Shown here: piece after piece, positions 44,684-56,172 of the stretch
Layout: each line of letters starts with the position of its first letter
Position numbering within the stretch: position 1 is the first letter of the stretch
DNA from: Canna indica
Lineage: Eukaryota; Streptophyta; Magnoliopsida; Zingiberales; Cannaceae
Assembly (NCBI GenBank): GCA_034359265.1
Contig: CP136896.1
Location: 64,057,501 to 64,121,500 of the forward strand
Direction of reading: 5' to 3'
DNA: 64,000 bases
Position numbers and translations under genes: made by a program
The notes under the pieces: model-generated
The model's input: the letters and a program-made list of their open reading frames with translations, nothing else
What the model was told of the DNA's origin: nothing
The model's database searches: none

Positions 44684-47600
44684 CTACCTCTTCACATTTC
44701 CAAAGAACTTGGAGAGTGGGACTGGCCCTCCATTCTTCTCGGTTTCACTGCTTGAGTGTTTGCCCCTCGACCTGTGCTTCCTTTTCTTCTTTGATTTCTT
44801 AGATCTAGACCTCTTCGATTCCCTTTCATCATCATCAGAATCGTCATCGCTGCTTGAAGATTCAGATGATGAACTAGAGGAACTTGACTCAGATGACCTT
44901 TTGTGCTATAAAGATTACAACCAACAGAAAGATAGGTAAGTGACTCTACACTGCAGAATGCAGATCTCAAAAAATGGTAGCAAAAGAATTAAGAATGGCC
45001 TAGAAACCAATATATATATATAATGACATGTTTGCTTCATAGGATAAGGGAGGATATTATAAGAGATGGATTAATATCATTGTTTGTTTAGTGCATGGAT
45101 TAGAAAAAAATGAGAATAGAAGAATATAAAATTTATATTATATCTAAAGTACACCGGATTTAAAAAAAATCATATTCAATCCTCCCTCATTTATTATTCA
45201 ATCCAATCTTATCTCATCCAATGAAGCAAACATACCATAAAAGGAAAAAAAAAGCACAAGTTTTGTAATAAAAGGAAAAGTGTGCTTGATATGATCTTAC
45301 AATCAAAATTTATAGCCACAGAATAGAAGCACCTAGAAACATGCAATATATACCATTAAAGAATACAAATTAAGCATCAATCTGGTTAATTTTGTCCAAG
45401 TAAAGGGTAAATGCTAAGGACATCAACAGCAAATTCTCACAAAGGTCCCTTTTCGTGGGAAAAGAGGGTAGTATGTTCTCAACACTTCCCACTTTATGTT
45501 CTATGGGATAGCTGGAACTTCTTTCAGCTGCATGGTTAAAATATAAAGGAGATACAGGTAAACTAAATTAAATGTATATTATCCAGAGTGGGCTGTAGTT
45601 AAGATTATTCCATTACAAAGGAGAATCATGGAAAAAACCACTAGCAACATAATCTAAAAGTTCCAAGAATCTTAATGAAGGAGCCTTGTGCACAAACAAC
45701 CTTTACCATACATTTAATGAGTTCATTTCCTTTGTAGCTTTGGAAGCTGACAGACACAACCACTTCAAGGAGATATATAATATGCAAATATGCCACTAAC
45801 ATAGTAATTAGGCCACTTTGCAATGGGGTACACAAAAGCTTCCAAGTCAGGCCACTTTGTGGTTCTTGAATTGCTTAGTTCAAAGGGGAATGAAGCCAAG
45901 GTTAGTTCAGTGAAACATCACCGAGCTGCCCTTATACAGAGCACACCACAAAGGCTGGTGCAGATTGGCTTCTATAGAAGTGTAGCCTACAGGTGTCCTG
46001 ATTCGGAAAAAAAGGAAACCAGAAGAAAAGAAACTGAAAAGGTTTGGCAATTTATCTTCACAGGGGAATTAGTGTCAAGCCATCACTAATAAAGAGTGTC
46101 AGTGCAGAAAACTAATCAGTCATACAATTAAGAACCCACACATCATTTTTTCACCACAAATTTGCACCTTGAAAATAGAGGATATTTCTACTCTTCTTAG
46201 ATGTGCATATATTGCTTCACAAAACTGAAATAAGAATTATGAAAATTATTATTTGCATAGTGAGTTGTCAGAAAGTTCTTACAAGTTTCAATGAAGCAGC
46301 ATAATCTCAGTAGACAACAATTAAAAGATGAAAGGATAGATTATGTGTGCAAGCAAAATATAGTTGAAACATGCAGTGGATAGAAAAGTGATTTAAGTAC
46401 CTTTCTCTTTCTACTACTTCGCTTCTTCGAATCTTTATTCTTCCTTTCTGCATTGTGATGACGAGTTAGTGATGATATTCCTCAAAAATATGAAGAAAAA
46501 AATTGAATAAGCATAAAGTCCTTGTTTTGAGCTATTGGAGTATAGGGAAAAACATTCAGGCAAAACAATTAAGTCAGAGAGCATGGCATAAACCACATGT
46601 TATTACACCTTTCTTGTGGTGCGACTTGCTAGCAGAATAATTTCTCCCGAGGGACAGCTTCCTGGCCCTTTCAGCATCTAACTGAGCTCTGTATTCTCTC
46701 ATCATCCTGTCCTTGTCAGCCTCGAGCTCATCTCTTCTTAGTTCATCTTCCTAAAAAAATGAACAATAAATTGATGACAAGATCACAAATACTTCACAAT
46801 GTTGATATTTCAAAGAACCTCCAAAGATGCATACTCATGGCACAAAGGTAAGAGGTACATTCTCAGAAAACCAAGGCCTTCCAAACTCATTAAAAGGCAA
46901 AGTTTTAAATAAAACATCTTGCACACACCATCTTTATGTTAGAATTGTTTGAGAAATAGCTAAACTAGTATAGTTAGAAGGTTTGACTCAAATTAAGTGA
47001 CATCCAATGCACAACCAGTCAATCTATGCACACTCTCAATTTTCTTAAAACTGTGATTGAATTTCCATTCATTTGCTTAATAAAATAATTTGGTAGAACT
47101 GTGATTGAATTTCCATTCATTTGCTTAATAAAATAAGATAGATTGTTTGGTAACTAAAGAAATGTGAATCATCAATTCACATTCTTGTTGCTTGGATTAT
47201 GGTATTTTTCTTAATCCTTATTGGTAGAAATTTAATATTATAGAAAGATATTATAAAATTATGTTTAAACCAAAAATATATATCATATAAATAATTGATA
47301 CTATAATTTAGTTTGGTCTTGATTTTATAACACAACTTTGATTCATTACAATATGAGAGCATAACAAGTAACCAAACGTAACTCCAGAAAATGATCACCA
47401 ATCAAGAAACAAATAAGCAGCTGACTGACAACAAATTTATACTGAAGATTGAGAATAAATATGTTCTGAAGGAAACCACAAAATAAGATAAGGCATCTAA
47501 ACAAATGGAGAAAGGATAGATGAGCTCCAATAACCCCAAGGCTGCTGTTTAAGATTCCCGATAAAGTATGTTTTCAGCTACTTGTTCTATCATTTTGATG

Positions 47601-49988
47601 TTTGTTCACTTAAAGGTGATCACAACTTTGACTGATTAGTGATTACCATTTCATAAGATAATAAAAAGTAACCAACCATATTTCAAGCCATTAGTAGGTG
47701 ATTCAAGAGCAAATAATTTTCTGACTGAAACAATAAGTACTATTAGGATAGGTATATCCTGACATGATAACATCTTTACGACATGCTCAATATATTATGC
47801 AGATATGGCACTCATAGACCAAATCAATGCAGTAGGACAAACTTAAGTATAACAATGTCTATCAAGTCAGACATCACATAAAATCTCAGAGGAATCAACA
47901 AGTTAACCTTAAAACAGATATAAACATATGTCCACACAAATCTTGTCAGAACAAAAACAAAAGAGTTCATAAAATGTAAAAAAAACAACCAAAATTACAG
48001 GGGCTTTGGAGCTTCCTGGTGGTCTTTAGTTGCGTAAAGATTTCTATACAAGAAATCAGAATCGGAAATTTAAAGAGTATTTGATTCACATTTTGAAAAG
48101 CATATCATTGCTGTACCTGAAGTTTGGATTCTATAATTAAGTCCTCTATCAATAATGTATACCTTACAGTAAATGCGAATCATAGCTTCTCATTAGACAA
48201 AAATTCAAGACCAAGAATCATTTTTCCCAATCAAATGAAAAGATCATGAAAAACTTGTAAGTGTCAATAAAAAGTGAAATGAAATAAAATAAAACACCGG
48301 TATGATTCAATACAGAAAATGGAACCTGTCAACCTGAATTGTTTATTACATATACAGCTGATTTTTTTTGTAGGCAGCTAAACTTAAGGAAACCCAACAA
48401 TCTCCAAATTTATATTTTGATGATGTACCATACAGGTTAGCCTTATCAGACAAAAGGAAGCTATCAATCTAACAAGACAATAGAATCTAAAGAAAATACT
48501 GAAATATGTACCCTAAGCTTGCCATTATAGAATATATATAACAATTTACATAACATGAAGAAAGAGTCAAATTTTGATTTTGTGTTTAGTATTTACTGTT
48601 AAAGGGCTTGCACTAGCCAGTCAAACATGTTTTACCTTCTGTTTCTTCTTGAACTCTTCCCAGGTTATGGTGTGTGATGTGTTAAGGCTGGCCAAACGTG
48701 CAGCATGCCACTCTGGTGAATGAAATGAACCATCCGTCTGTGATGGTCCTCATTAGTAATAGTCCAACTAAATTGAAGTACTAAACAAAAGACATTTTAG
48801 TTCAGAGAACATAACTAGATGTGTACAATAAAGCAAAATATATATATAATGAGAAGAAAGAAAATAACCTTCAAAGTCAGAAGTAAAAGATTTTATCAAC
48901 TATTGCAGATACCTAACAAAGTTATTGCCAATGAAAGAAACCATTTATCAAAAAGAATGTGCATTTTGTGTGTTCACCTAGGAAAAGCTACCAAATATGA
49001 CAGGCAAGCAAAGTCCAGAGGCACAAAATAATTTCAGAATGAAAGAAACAATAGGATTATTATAATAAACAAATAAGAAAATCATGAAACTGAAAAATGC
49101 TAAGCTTTGGGTCTTAAACTTAGCATTCATTGAACACAGATAAAACTATTGATAGAAGAATTTAACTTTCGTTAAGAACACGTATATTTCATGAAAGTCA
49201 AAACATCTAATGATTATTGGTGAAATTGGTCTAATGTCCTGCATTCATCTGGTTCACTAACATCACAATTTTATTACTTGTTATTTATCAAACCTGTAAA
49301 CACTAGCTAAATTGGTATTTGAGATAAAATCATCAATTAATAACCCTTACGTAAAGTAAAAACTGAAGCTAACTGCTAAATATGCAGGGAGACTAGTAAG
49401 TTGGGTTCTACAGCTCTACTTCAAAGCATGTTCATCTTAATACCTGATGCTGCATATGAAAAATGCATGAAACTCAACAGAACTACTGTATCATCTCCAA
49501 TTTCAATAGCTCCAAAGAGCAAAATAAAACAGAGTATTTCACCCAACAATCATACTGTGGCCAAAACAATTGCTAAAGGCCTAAAGCACTTGAAATGCCA
49601 AAAATTTATGTAGATGAAAAATAAAAGTGGACAAAGGCAAGACTAGAAATTTACAATGGCCAAGATTCAGCTAAAGTGAATTAAGCAAATAACAAGTTCG
49701 AAAATGTAATCTTGAGTTGAATCTCATCCAGAAAGGCAAGAAAGAAATATGCATCTAACAAGAAAATCAGAATACATTCCCACAGTTCAAAGTGAGGAAA
49801 TACTCGAGCTCAACCTATAAAATCACAATTCTCTAGGAAAAACAAAATTTCCACCAGTAAGAACAAAGAGTAACAAAGGGGTGGTATGAAAGGGTACAAA
49901 CCATTCCATCCTCGACCTCTTCTGGGCCAGCAGAGGACGACCCAAGCCTCGCCCGTTGCATCGCCTTGTATGCCTGATTTTTACCCAT
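44684..49988 (-). CDS. Lys/Arg/Ser-rich probable nuclear protein, 199 aa, five exons
   Basis: I assembled exons 49988-49902, 48737-48636, 46750-46609, 46447-46401 and 44905-44684. All have GT-AG junctions and keep frame (phases 0, 0, 1, 0), giving 199 aa. It begins MGKNQAYKAMQRARLG and GPEEVEDGM. A compact conserved core follows (HSPEWHAARLASLNTSHTIT, WEEFKKKQK, then a charged helix EADKDRMMREYRAQLDAERA RKLS, residues ~38-100). A basic Lys/Arg/Ser stretch, an acidic Ser/Asp run (residues ~130-155), KRSRSKKSKKKRKHRSRGK and the C-terminus VPLSKFFGNVKR complete it. The SR-like composition suggests a nuclear, perhaps splicing-related role, but that is inference. I recall similar uncharacterised plant proteins without a name. 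A MITE (45028-45238) lies in the last intron. No lesion is visible. Confidence 0.88.
45028..45238. mobile_element. MITE family member e, in an intron
   Basis: It starts CATGTTTGCTTCATAGGATA and ends, inverted, GGTATGTTTGCTTCATTGGA. It is the best preserved of five copies, with the body TTAATATCATTGTTTGTTTA and GTACACCGGATTTAAAA. It sits in intron 4 of the 199-aa gene. Confidence 0.8.
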
Positions 49989-50818
49989 TGAGAACTTGAA
50001 ACACGAGTAGAATTTGAAAACTTCCAAAAAGCAACCAAATTTGCTCGATCCACAAGCAAGTGAATGAAATTGCTGCTGAGAAAATCTTTTTCTACATTAT
50101 AAGATAATAAAAATTTATTAACAACAATATCTATTATACCAATATCATAATCTTTTAAAGCAAATAAGATTGTTTGCATAATTAATAACTATTTTAATCA
50201 CTCATTAAATAAAATATAACTTAATGAATTCTTACCATCCCAACAAACTTGATCAAAAAATATTCTAGTAATCTATCAATAGCAAGATAACTACAAATAC
50301 TCAACAACAACGAAAATAATCTGAATATTTACACATTGATACCAATTAATTTCAATAAATAATAAGTTCATATTCAGAGTATAACATGTTCACATCATTT
50401 TAAGGGAAATGACAAGTTCATGTCTTTCCACCGATCAAAATTTTGATCAACCCTAAAACTTCCTTTATTTCTATCAATTCCTCAAAATAACTAACACTTT
50501 TCTGGCTTGGTATATATGCATAGAAGGGTAGCCGAAATCCAAAATGCACTTTTACTCTCCCTTTGGTTTTGATCATACAATGTTACAAATTTATCAAGTA
50601 TCAGGAGTTAGGGCTTTAGAAGGTGTTGGCCATATCCAAAAAAAATTCAAATATGTCAAACTATGATATATCAGTCATCATTCACTGCAGTGACAACAGG
50701 TTCATATTCAGTTGGCCATCATCGTGAAGATCACACTTGGAAGGATCTGATCTAGTTTGTCTTCGACTTTCCCTAAGTCCTTTGCTTTCTCCTCTCTCCA
50801 TACCAGTTCATCATTGAC
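49989..50818. other. Spacer between the 199-aa gene and the PPR gene
   Basis: The part next to 49988 should hold the 5' UTR and promoter of the 199-aa gene. The part next to 50819 should hold the 3' UTR of the PPR gene. No clear TATA or polyadenylation motif stands out. Confidence 0.5.
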
Positions 50819-53278
50819 CTACCAATAATCTCCACAAGAGCACAATCCTTCCTTAAAATGATGGAACCTACTTGAATCCCTCACAGTGATTTCTCTCCCT
50901 ACAATCTTGGCTATCACCTTGATTGCAGCATGGCAATCTGTGCATGCCCGTAAATTCTTCATCACCAGTATAGGTGTTCCTGGTGGTGTGTTTAGTAAAG
51001 CAAACGCAATTGCTAGCCTTTCACTGTGATACCTCAATGATTCAAGTTTGCTCTCCTCGTCCACCAAATGAAGTGCACACCTGGTGTCGGGCTTATAACC
51101 TTCCTTATCCATCTCCTCACTTAACTTCTCTAGCAAAGCTCGAATTTCATTGATCTGAGGATTCATGTGGTCATTAGAAGAAAATGTATAGATCTTATGC
51201 TTGATCTCAACCCAACTATAAGCTGGCTCCTTCCTCACTCCTCGATCCCTCATCATCTTCTTAACCTTGGCAGCAGCATCCCATTGGCCAGCTCTAGCAT
51301 AAACATTGGACATGATGACGAATGGAGCAGAATCATTGAGCTCCATACTGAAAAGTTTGTCAGCTGCCCGTCTTGCTAATTCTTGGTTCCCATGTATCCT
51401 ACTTGAATTCAGAATGGAGTTCCATATAATCTGATCATCCTCAAAAGGAATCTGATCGACTAGCCTTTCCACCTCGTCCAAATGCCCAACCCGACCCATC
51501 AAATCTATCACACAAGCATAATGTTCTTTCTTTCGTTCCAGTCCATATAAATCTTTCATTGAATCAAAAAATTGCATCCCTTCTACCACAAGGCCACTGT
51601 GACTACAAGCAGAAAGGACACAGAGTATGCTGATAGAATCTGGTTTGACATCATGTTGGAGCATGCTTTCAAATAGTTTGATAGCCTTTATTCCCTGACC
51701 ATTTTGTGCATAGGCAGATAACAACGTGTTCCATGAAACTATGTTCTTATTTGGCATCTCATCAAATGTTTTCTGAGTCTCAACAAAGCATCCACATTTT
51801 GCATACATGTCAAGAAGTGCAGTCCCAGCAAAAACATTAGACATGTATCCAGACCTGATTATATAAGAATGCAGCTGCTTACCAAGTGAAAGCAAAGCCA
51901 GACTAGCTGAAGCTTTCAAGACACTAGAAAATGTTGCTCTGTCAGGGTTGATGCCAGATCTTCTCATCTCACAGTACAGCCTTAATGCTTCTTCATTAAA
52001 CCCATTCTCCACATAACCAGATATCATTGCTGTCCATGAAATGGTGTTCCTGTCAATTATATTCCTAAAAATCAACACAGATGTCTCTAGAAGGCCGCAT
52101 TTTGAGTACATGTCAATGAGAGCATTGCACATAAGATTATCAGATGTTGATCCTGTTAGAATTACTTGGGCATGAATTTGTCTCCCCATCTCAAGATCTG
52201 GGAGAGCTCCAGCAACACTCAGCAGACTAGGAAATGGAAATAGTCTCCTATCAAAACCATTGAACTGCATATCTTTCAGGAGCTTTGTAAACTCTTCAAT
52301 CTGCCCAGTCCAAGCATAACCTGAAATCATCACATTATAAGAAACATTATCCCTCTCTGCCATACCATCAAAAAGTGTCCTGGCTTCAGTCAAGCAATCA
52401 CATTTTGAGTAGAAATCCAACAATGAGTTGCATACGAAGACATTCCAAACAAAATTTGTTCTGATGATAAGACTGTGGAATTGTCGGCCAAGACCAAGAT
52501 CATACAAGGCAGTAGCAGTGGTTATAACACCACAAAATGTGAATTGAGATGGCTTGAATTTCAAGTTCCGCATCATGGCGAACAACTCCAATGCCTGACT
52601 GTGGAATCCTTCTTTAGAGTAGCCCATCACCATAGCATTAAAAGTAACGGAATCCTTTTCTTCTGTCTCGTCAAATACCTTTCTTCCTGATTGAACAAGG
52701 CCACACTTGCAATAGGAGTCCAACAAAGTGTTGCAGACCCTAACTGTATCACCAAATCCACACTTAATGACATGAGAGTGAATCTGAACAACCCAACTCG
52801 ATGCATCAGGCAAACAACAAGAACTAAGCAATGACACAATTGCAATACAATCAGGGCTAATCCCTGATCTCCACATGTAACAGAAGAGGTCAAAGGCTTC
52901 TTGAGGTTGGGCAGCTTGAGAGTAGGCGCCAATCATGATTGTCCATGTGACAGCAGTACGATCCTCGGTACAATCAAATAGGCAACGAGCCTCATCAAGG
53001 TAGCCAGCCTTCACATAGCCAGCAATCATGCGGTTAGTAGTGAATGTATTCTTAATTGGCATTACATCAAACAGTTCACGTGCTCTTAGGATTTGCCCCT
53101 CATCAAGTAGAGACTGGAGATGCTTGTTGGTATAGTAAGTTTGGAGATCAAAGCCAGTTTTGATCATCTTTGCATCAACATGGTAGCTACTCATGGGTCC
53201 ATGGGGAAACCTAGGAATTAATTGTTTCGAAGGTAGAGAGGTGATGGAGGAAATTGCTTTGGGTTTAAATAATCTCAT
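50819..53278 (-). CDS. PPR protein, PLS class with E and DYW domains
   Basis: This intact, intronless frame encodes 819 aa, typical of plant PPR-DYW proteins. The N-terminus (MRLFKPKAISSITSLPSKQL) is basic and Ser-rich, consistent with an organelle transit peptide. Residues ~50-640 are P, L and S repeats with recurrent DSYCKCG-, DMYSKCG- and DMYAKCG-type motifs and ISGYV/MISGYA helices. The E region follows (PAYSWVEIKHKIYTF). The DYW deaminase has the HSE motif at residues 751-753, CTDCH downstream, and ends SCGDYW. The family binds specific plastid or mitochondrial transcripts and deaminates C to U. All deaminase signatures are present, so it should be catalytically competent. Its organisation reminds me of Arabidopsis At2g01510-type proteins, from memory. 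The next in-frame Met (M29) is an alternative start. Confidence 0.95.
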   Translation of the reverse strand: MRLFKPKAISSITSLPSKQLIPRFPHGPMSSYHVDAKMIKTGFDLQTYYTNKHLQSLLDEGQILRARELFDVMPIKNTFTTNRMIAGYVKAGYLDEARCLFDCTEDRTAVTWTIMIGAYSQAAQPQEAFDLFCYMWRSGISPDCIAIVSLLSSCCLPDASSWVVQIHSHVIKCGFGDTVRVCNTLLDSYCKCGLVQSGRKVFDETEEKDSVTFNAMVMGYSKEGFHSQALELFAMMRNLKFKPSQFTFCGVITTATALYDLGLGRQFHSLIIRTNFVWNVFVCNSLLDFYSKCDCLTEARTLFDGMAERDNVSYNVMISGYAWTGQIEEFTKLLKDMQFNGFDRRLFPFPSLLSVAGALPDLEMGRQIHAQVILTGSTSDNLMCNALIDMYSKCGLLETSVLIFRNIIDRNTISWTAMISGYVENGFNEEALRLYCEMRRSGINPDRATFSSVLKASASLALLSLGKQLHSYIIRSGYMSNVFAGTALLDMYAKCGCFVETQKTFDEMPNKNIVSWNTLLSAYAQNGQGIKAIKLFESMLQHDVKPDSISILCVLSACSHSGLVVEGMQFFDSMKDLYGLERKKEHYACVIDLMGRVGHLDEVERLVDQIPFEDDQIIWNSILNSSRIHGNQELARRAADKLFSMELNDSAPFVIMSNVYARAGQWDAAAKVKKMMRDRGVRKEPAYSWVEIKHKIYTFSSNDHMNPQINEIRALLEKLSEEMDKEGYKPDTRCALHLVDEESKLESLRYHSERLAIAFALLNTPPGTPILVMKNLRACTDCHAAIKVIAKIVGREITVRDSSRFHHFKEGLCSCGDYW

Positions 53279-53479
53279 AATAAATGGTTTATGAAGTTTC
53301 TCGAGCTAATGACCAAAGCTAATGTTTGTTGCCGTGATTGCAAGAATATTTAAAGAATACAGTGTCCATCAAGCAATAAATATTCATGACAAACATCCAT
53401 CAAATCATTGTGTTGATGAACTTCAGCGAATCATTATTCTGCACCTGATAATTCTTAGAGACACTGCAAAAATCATAAA

Positions 53480-53745
53480 TTTAAATTTAAAACACAGATC
53501 ATCATTTATCCACACAGATCTTCAAAGAGAATAAAACCAAAGGAACCTAACAATATAAAAAACAAACCTAAATGGCAGGGCCCTTGGAGCTCCCTAGTGG
53601 TTTTTCATTATATAAAAACATTTATAGGAGAATCAATTTTTGACCAATAAGCACAACAGTGACAAAGGGGTGGAATGAAAGGGCTCAAACCAGGCCAGAA
53701 GAGGACAACCCAGCCTTTCCCTCTCCATCTTGTTGTTTTACTGGT
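53480..53745 (-). pseudogene. Degraded copy of part of the 199-aa gene
   Basis: 53654-53715 (GACAAAGGGGTGGAATGAAA, then AAACCAGGCCAGAAGAGGAC) resembles exon 1 and its donor region of the 199-aa gene at 49868-49945. 53560-53640 (TTGGAGCTCCCTAGTGGTTT) resembles intron 2 sequence at 47990-48060 (TTGGAGCTTCCTGGTGGTCT). 53505-53570 resembles 47925-47993. Exon 2 and the sequence between are missing from the copy. It lies just upstream of the PPR gene and encodes nothing. Confidence 0.7.
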
Positions 53746-55260
53746 TTTAACCAAGGCTTGAATCAAGAGGAACCAATAGAAAACCTTGAAATAACCAAGC
53801 TAACAACCTATTTAAGTTATGGACACACAACCAGGGCTAAAACATAAGTGTTGGGCGTGCAGGCCATCAACCTCCTAGCAATAAGGGGAGAAAACATAGC
53901 ATGTCATAAACAAAGTGTCAATTTGAGGTGTCAGCAAAGCACTGTGTCTGTTCCAAAAACAAAATCCCTTTAGACCCTTGATTCATGGACAGGTGTTGAT
54001 GAGGAGAAGCAATTCCTGCTTGGCATTCCGTTTTTCTTTGTGTAAATCTCCACACAAAAAAAGAAGGAAACTGGTGTCATGGATGTTACAACTTACAAGA
54101 CCAGAATCAATCAATCAATCAATATACCAAGAGAAAATTAGGCTGAACAAAGATGGAAGGGATGGATTCTTTGAGGGAATAATAGATGGGTGTACAGGGC
54201 ATCTCCCTGTCTGATGCAAGATATAGAACACCCTCATTTAATCACCTCATATATTTGGGACCTGGACCAAAGTTGTGGCCATCAGTCCATCATTATCCTA
54301 TGTAAGATTAAATAGTAAGATTATGAGATATTACAAAACATTAAAATATTATTTGTAAAAAATAAAAATTCGTTAGACCTTTTGTATAAATTAGTAGTTT
54401 GATCTTTTAAAGACAAGAACAGCGTGATCAGTATATGAGATTTCAAAAAAATTAAAAAAATACACTAATTACAAATTAAAGATTTCATATCACGAATACA
54501 AATTTAAAAAATACAAAAAAAGGCATAATCTCGCTAATTCACTAATTACACTGATATGCACGTACTCTAACAACCGTACAACTAATTCAGTACATCATCA
54601 GCATTCAAGATTAAAGATGATTCAGAATATGAGATTTCAAATTTTCAACACATCATCAGCATACTTATTTATCTAAAGAGGGGATAGGTGATAGTAAGAG
54701 ATACGGGAGATGGAGAGGTAGAGGATTTAAAGCTGTTATAGACCTTAGCACAGTAGGAGTTTGGGAAAAGTAAGGGCCTAGGGCTGCTCTAGGCTGTCGC
54801 AATTTGGGAGGAGGAGGAAATGAGAAGGAAATAGGGCGGCTGTTTTAGAGTTTGAAGACGAAGATATTTCACTTTTACCAAACATACATGGTGCTATAGA
54901 AGAGAGGGAGAGGGTACCGGCTGCAGCTACGAGAGGAGAGGGCTCCGTCGATGGAAGGATCGGCAACCAATCGCTGCGATTCTTAAAGTGCAGATTGAGG
55001 GAAGCTGCGTCCTCAGTCGGCGGCGAACACCTTTTGGCCGGCGGGAAGCCTCCGGCGAAGATAAAAGTGAATAGACGGAGGCGGCGTCGGCGTCGCTCGG
55101 TGGCGTCGAGGGAAAAGGGATTGGGGAAAAAAGAGTTATCGCCTTATCGGGTTAGGGTCGATGTTAAGTTACGTCATACTAGCTGGAGAACCAAAAAGAA
55201 TCAAATCGTTCTAGCATCGCCCGATTTCACCGAATCTGATCATTGACTCGCGAATCGACT
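53746..55260. other. Spacer with GC-rich promoter-like segment
   Basis: 53746-54640 shows no gene; a short (ATCA)n run is near 54105-54123. 54880-55130 is GC-rich (GGCGGCGAACACC, GGAGGCGGCGTCGGCGTCG) in AT-rich surroundings. It could be the distal 5' leader or promoter of the - strand PPR gene or of an unrecognised gene. The small open frames there have Arg-rich composition and no recognisable domain. Confidence 0.45.
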
Positions 55261-55384
55261 CGACTACCTTCCCGATTTCCATCCTTCTAACAAATTTTTA
55301 TTCGCATTCGTCGACTGAAAACTAAGTAACACCATATTCAATTTATATATATAAGTAGATAGAAATTTTTAAAAAAAACTCTAT

Positions 55385-56172
55385 TCACCCAAATACCGTG
55401 GGGATAAGAACATGAATACGAATCTACACAATAATGCACTGCATATTCGCATATAAAAAATTATTATTTTACTCATATATAAATTAGTATAATTTTTGTC
55501 TTCAAACTATTAAAAATGAGATAAAAATACTCAAACTCTTCTTTAATTAATTTTTACTCTTAAATAAATGAAAATAATTGAAAAATGTCTTCGAACTATT
55601 ATAAGTGAGTAAAAATATTCTCAAACTTATTTTTTAATAAATTTTTTATCCTCGGACAAACAAAAATAGTTAAAAAATACTAATATTTTTATCCATTTCT
55701 AAGGAAAAAAATCATTTTTACCTTTAGACATGGGTACAAAATAATATTTTTCAATTATTTTCATTTGTTTAAGGGTAAAAAATCTATCAAAAAAAGTTTA
55801 AGATTATTTTTACCCATTTCTAATAGTCCAGGTGCATTTTTTAACCGTTTTCGTTTATTTAAGGGTAAAAATCAACCAAATAAATGTTTAGAAATATTTT
55901 TACCCTATTTTTAATAATTTGATGGCAAAAATCACTCTTAATCCTAAATTTTATGGTAAATTACATATGAAATACTGGTAAGTTATTGTTGTGAATTTTA
56001 ATAATGTAAGTTATTTATTTATTATTAAATATGATGCAGATGCGAATGCGGTGTAGATATTCGCATCTAAATGCAGTGCAGATATTCGCATCTGGATGCA
56101 GTACGAATGTGGATGTGTGGTGCAAATACGAATAATATAATATTTGCACCATATCTGATCTGTTAGCATCCC
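55385..56172. repeat. Possible MITE with ATTCGCATC repeats, split by another inverted repeat
   Basis: The right end inverted is TAGGGATGCTAACAGATC, like hAT-type termini. 56035-56125 repeats GCAGATATTCGCATCT-type units, and GCATATTCGCATATAAA appears near 55441 on the other side of the inner repeat. No left terminus or target duplication was found. Confidence 0.4.
55492..55945. repeat. Long inverted repeat with internally duplicated arms
   Basis: The left arm (55492-~55690) has TCTTCAAACTATTAAAAATG and then CTTCGAACTATTATAAGTGA, i.e. two units. The right arm (~55700-55945) has the complements around CATTTCTAATAGTCCAGGTG and ACCCTATTTTTAATAATTTG. It resembles a large MITE of tandem, inverted units. 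Confidence 0.65.

Noticed and set aside
45823..46089. An 88-aa gene
   Set aside because: It lies in an intron of the 199-aa gene on the opposite strand, with no recognisable content.
54995..55246. An 83-aa Arg-rich protein
   Set aside because: It is a GC-rich, promoter-like stretch with low-complexity Arg codons; no supporting splice or domain evidence.
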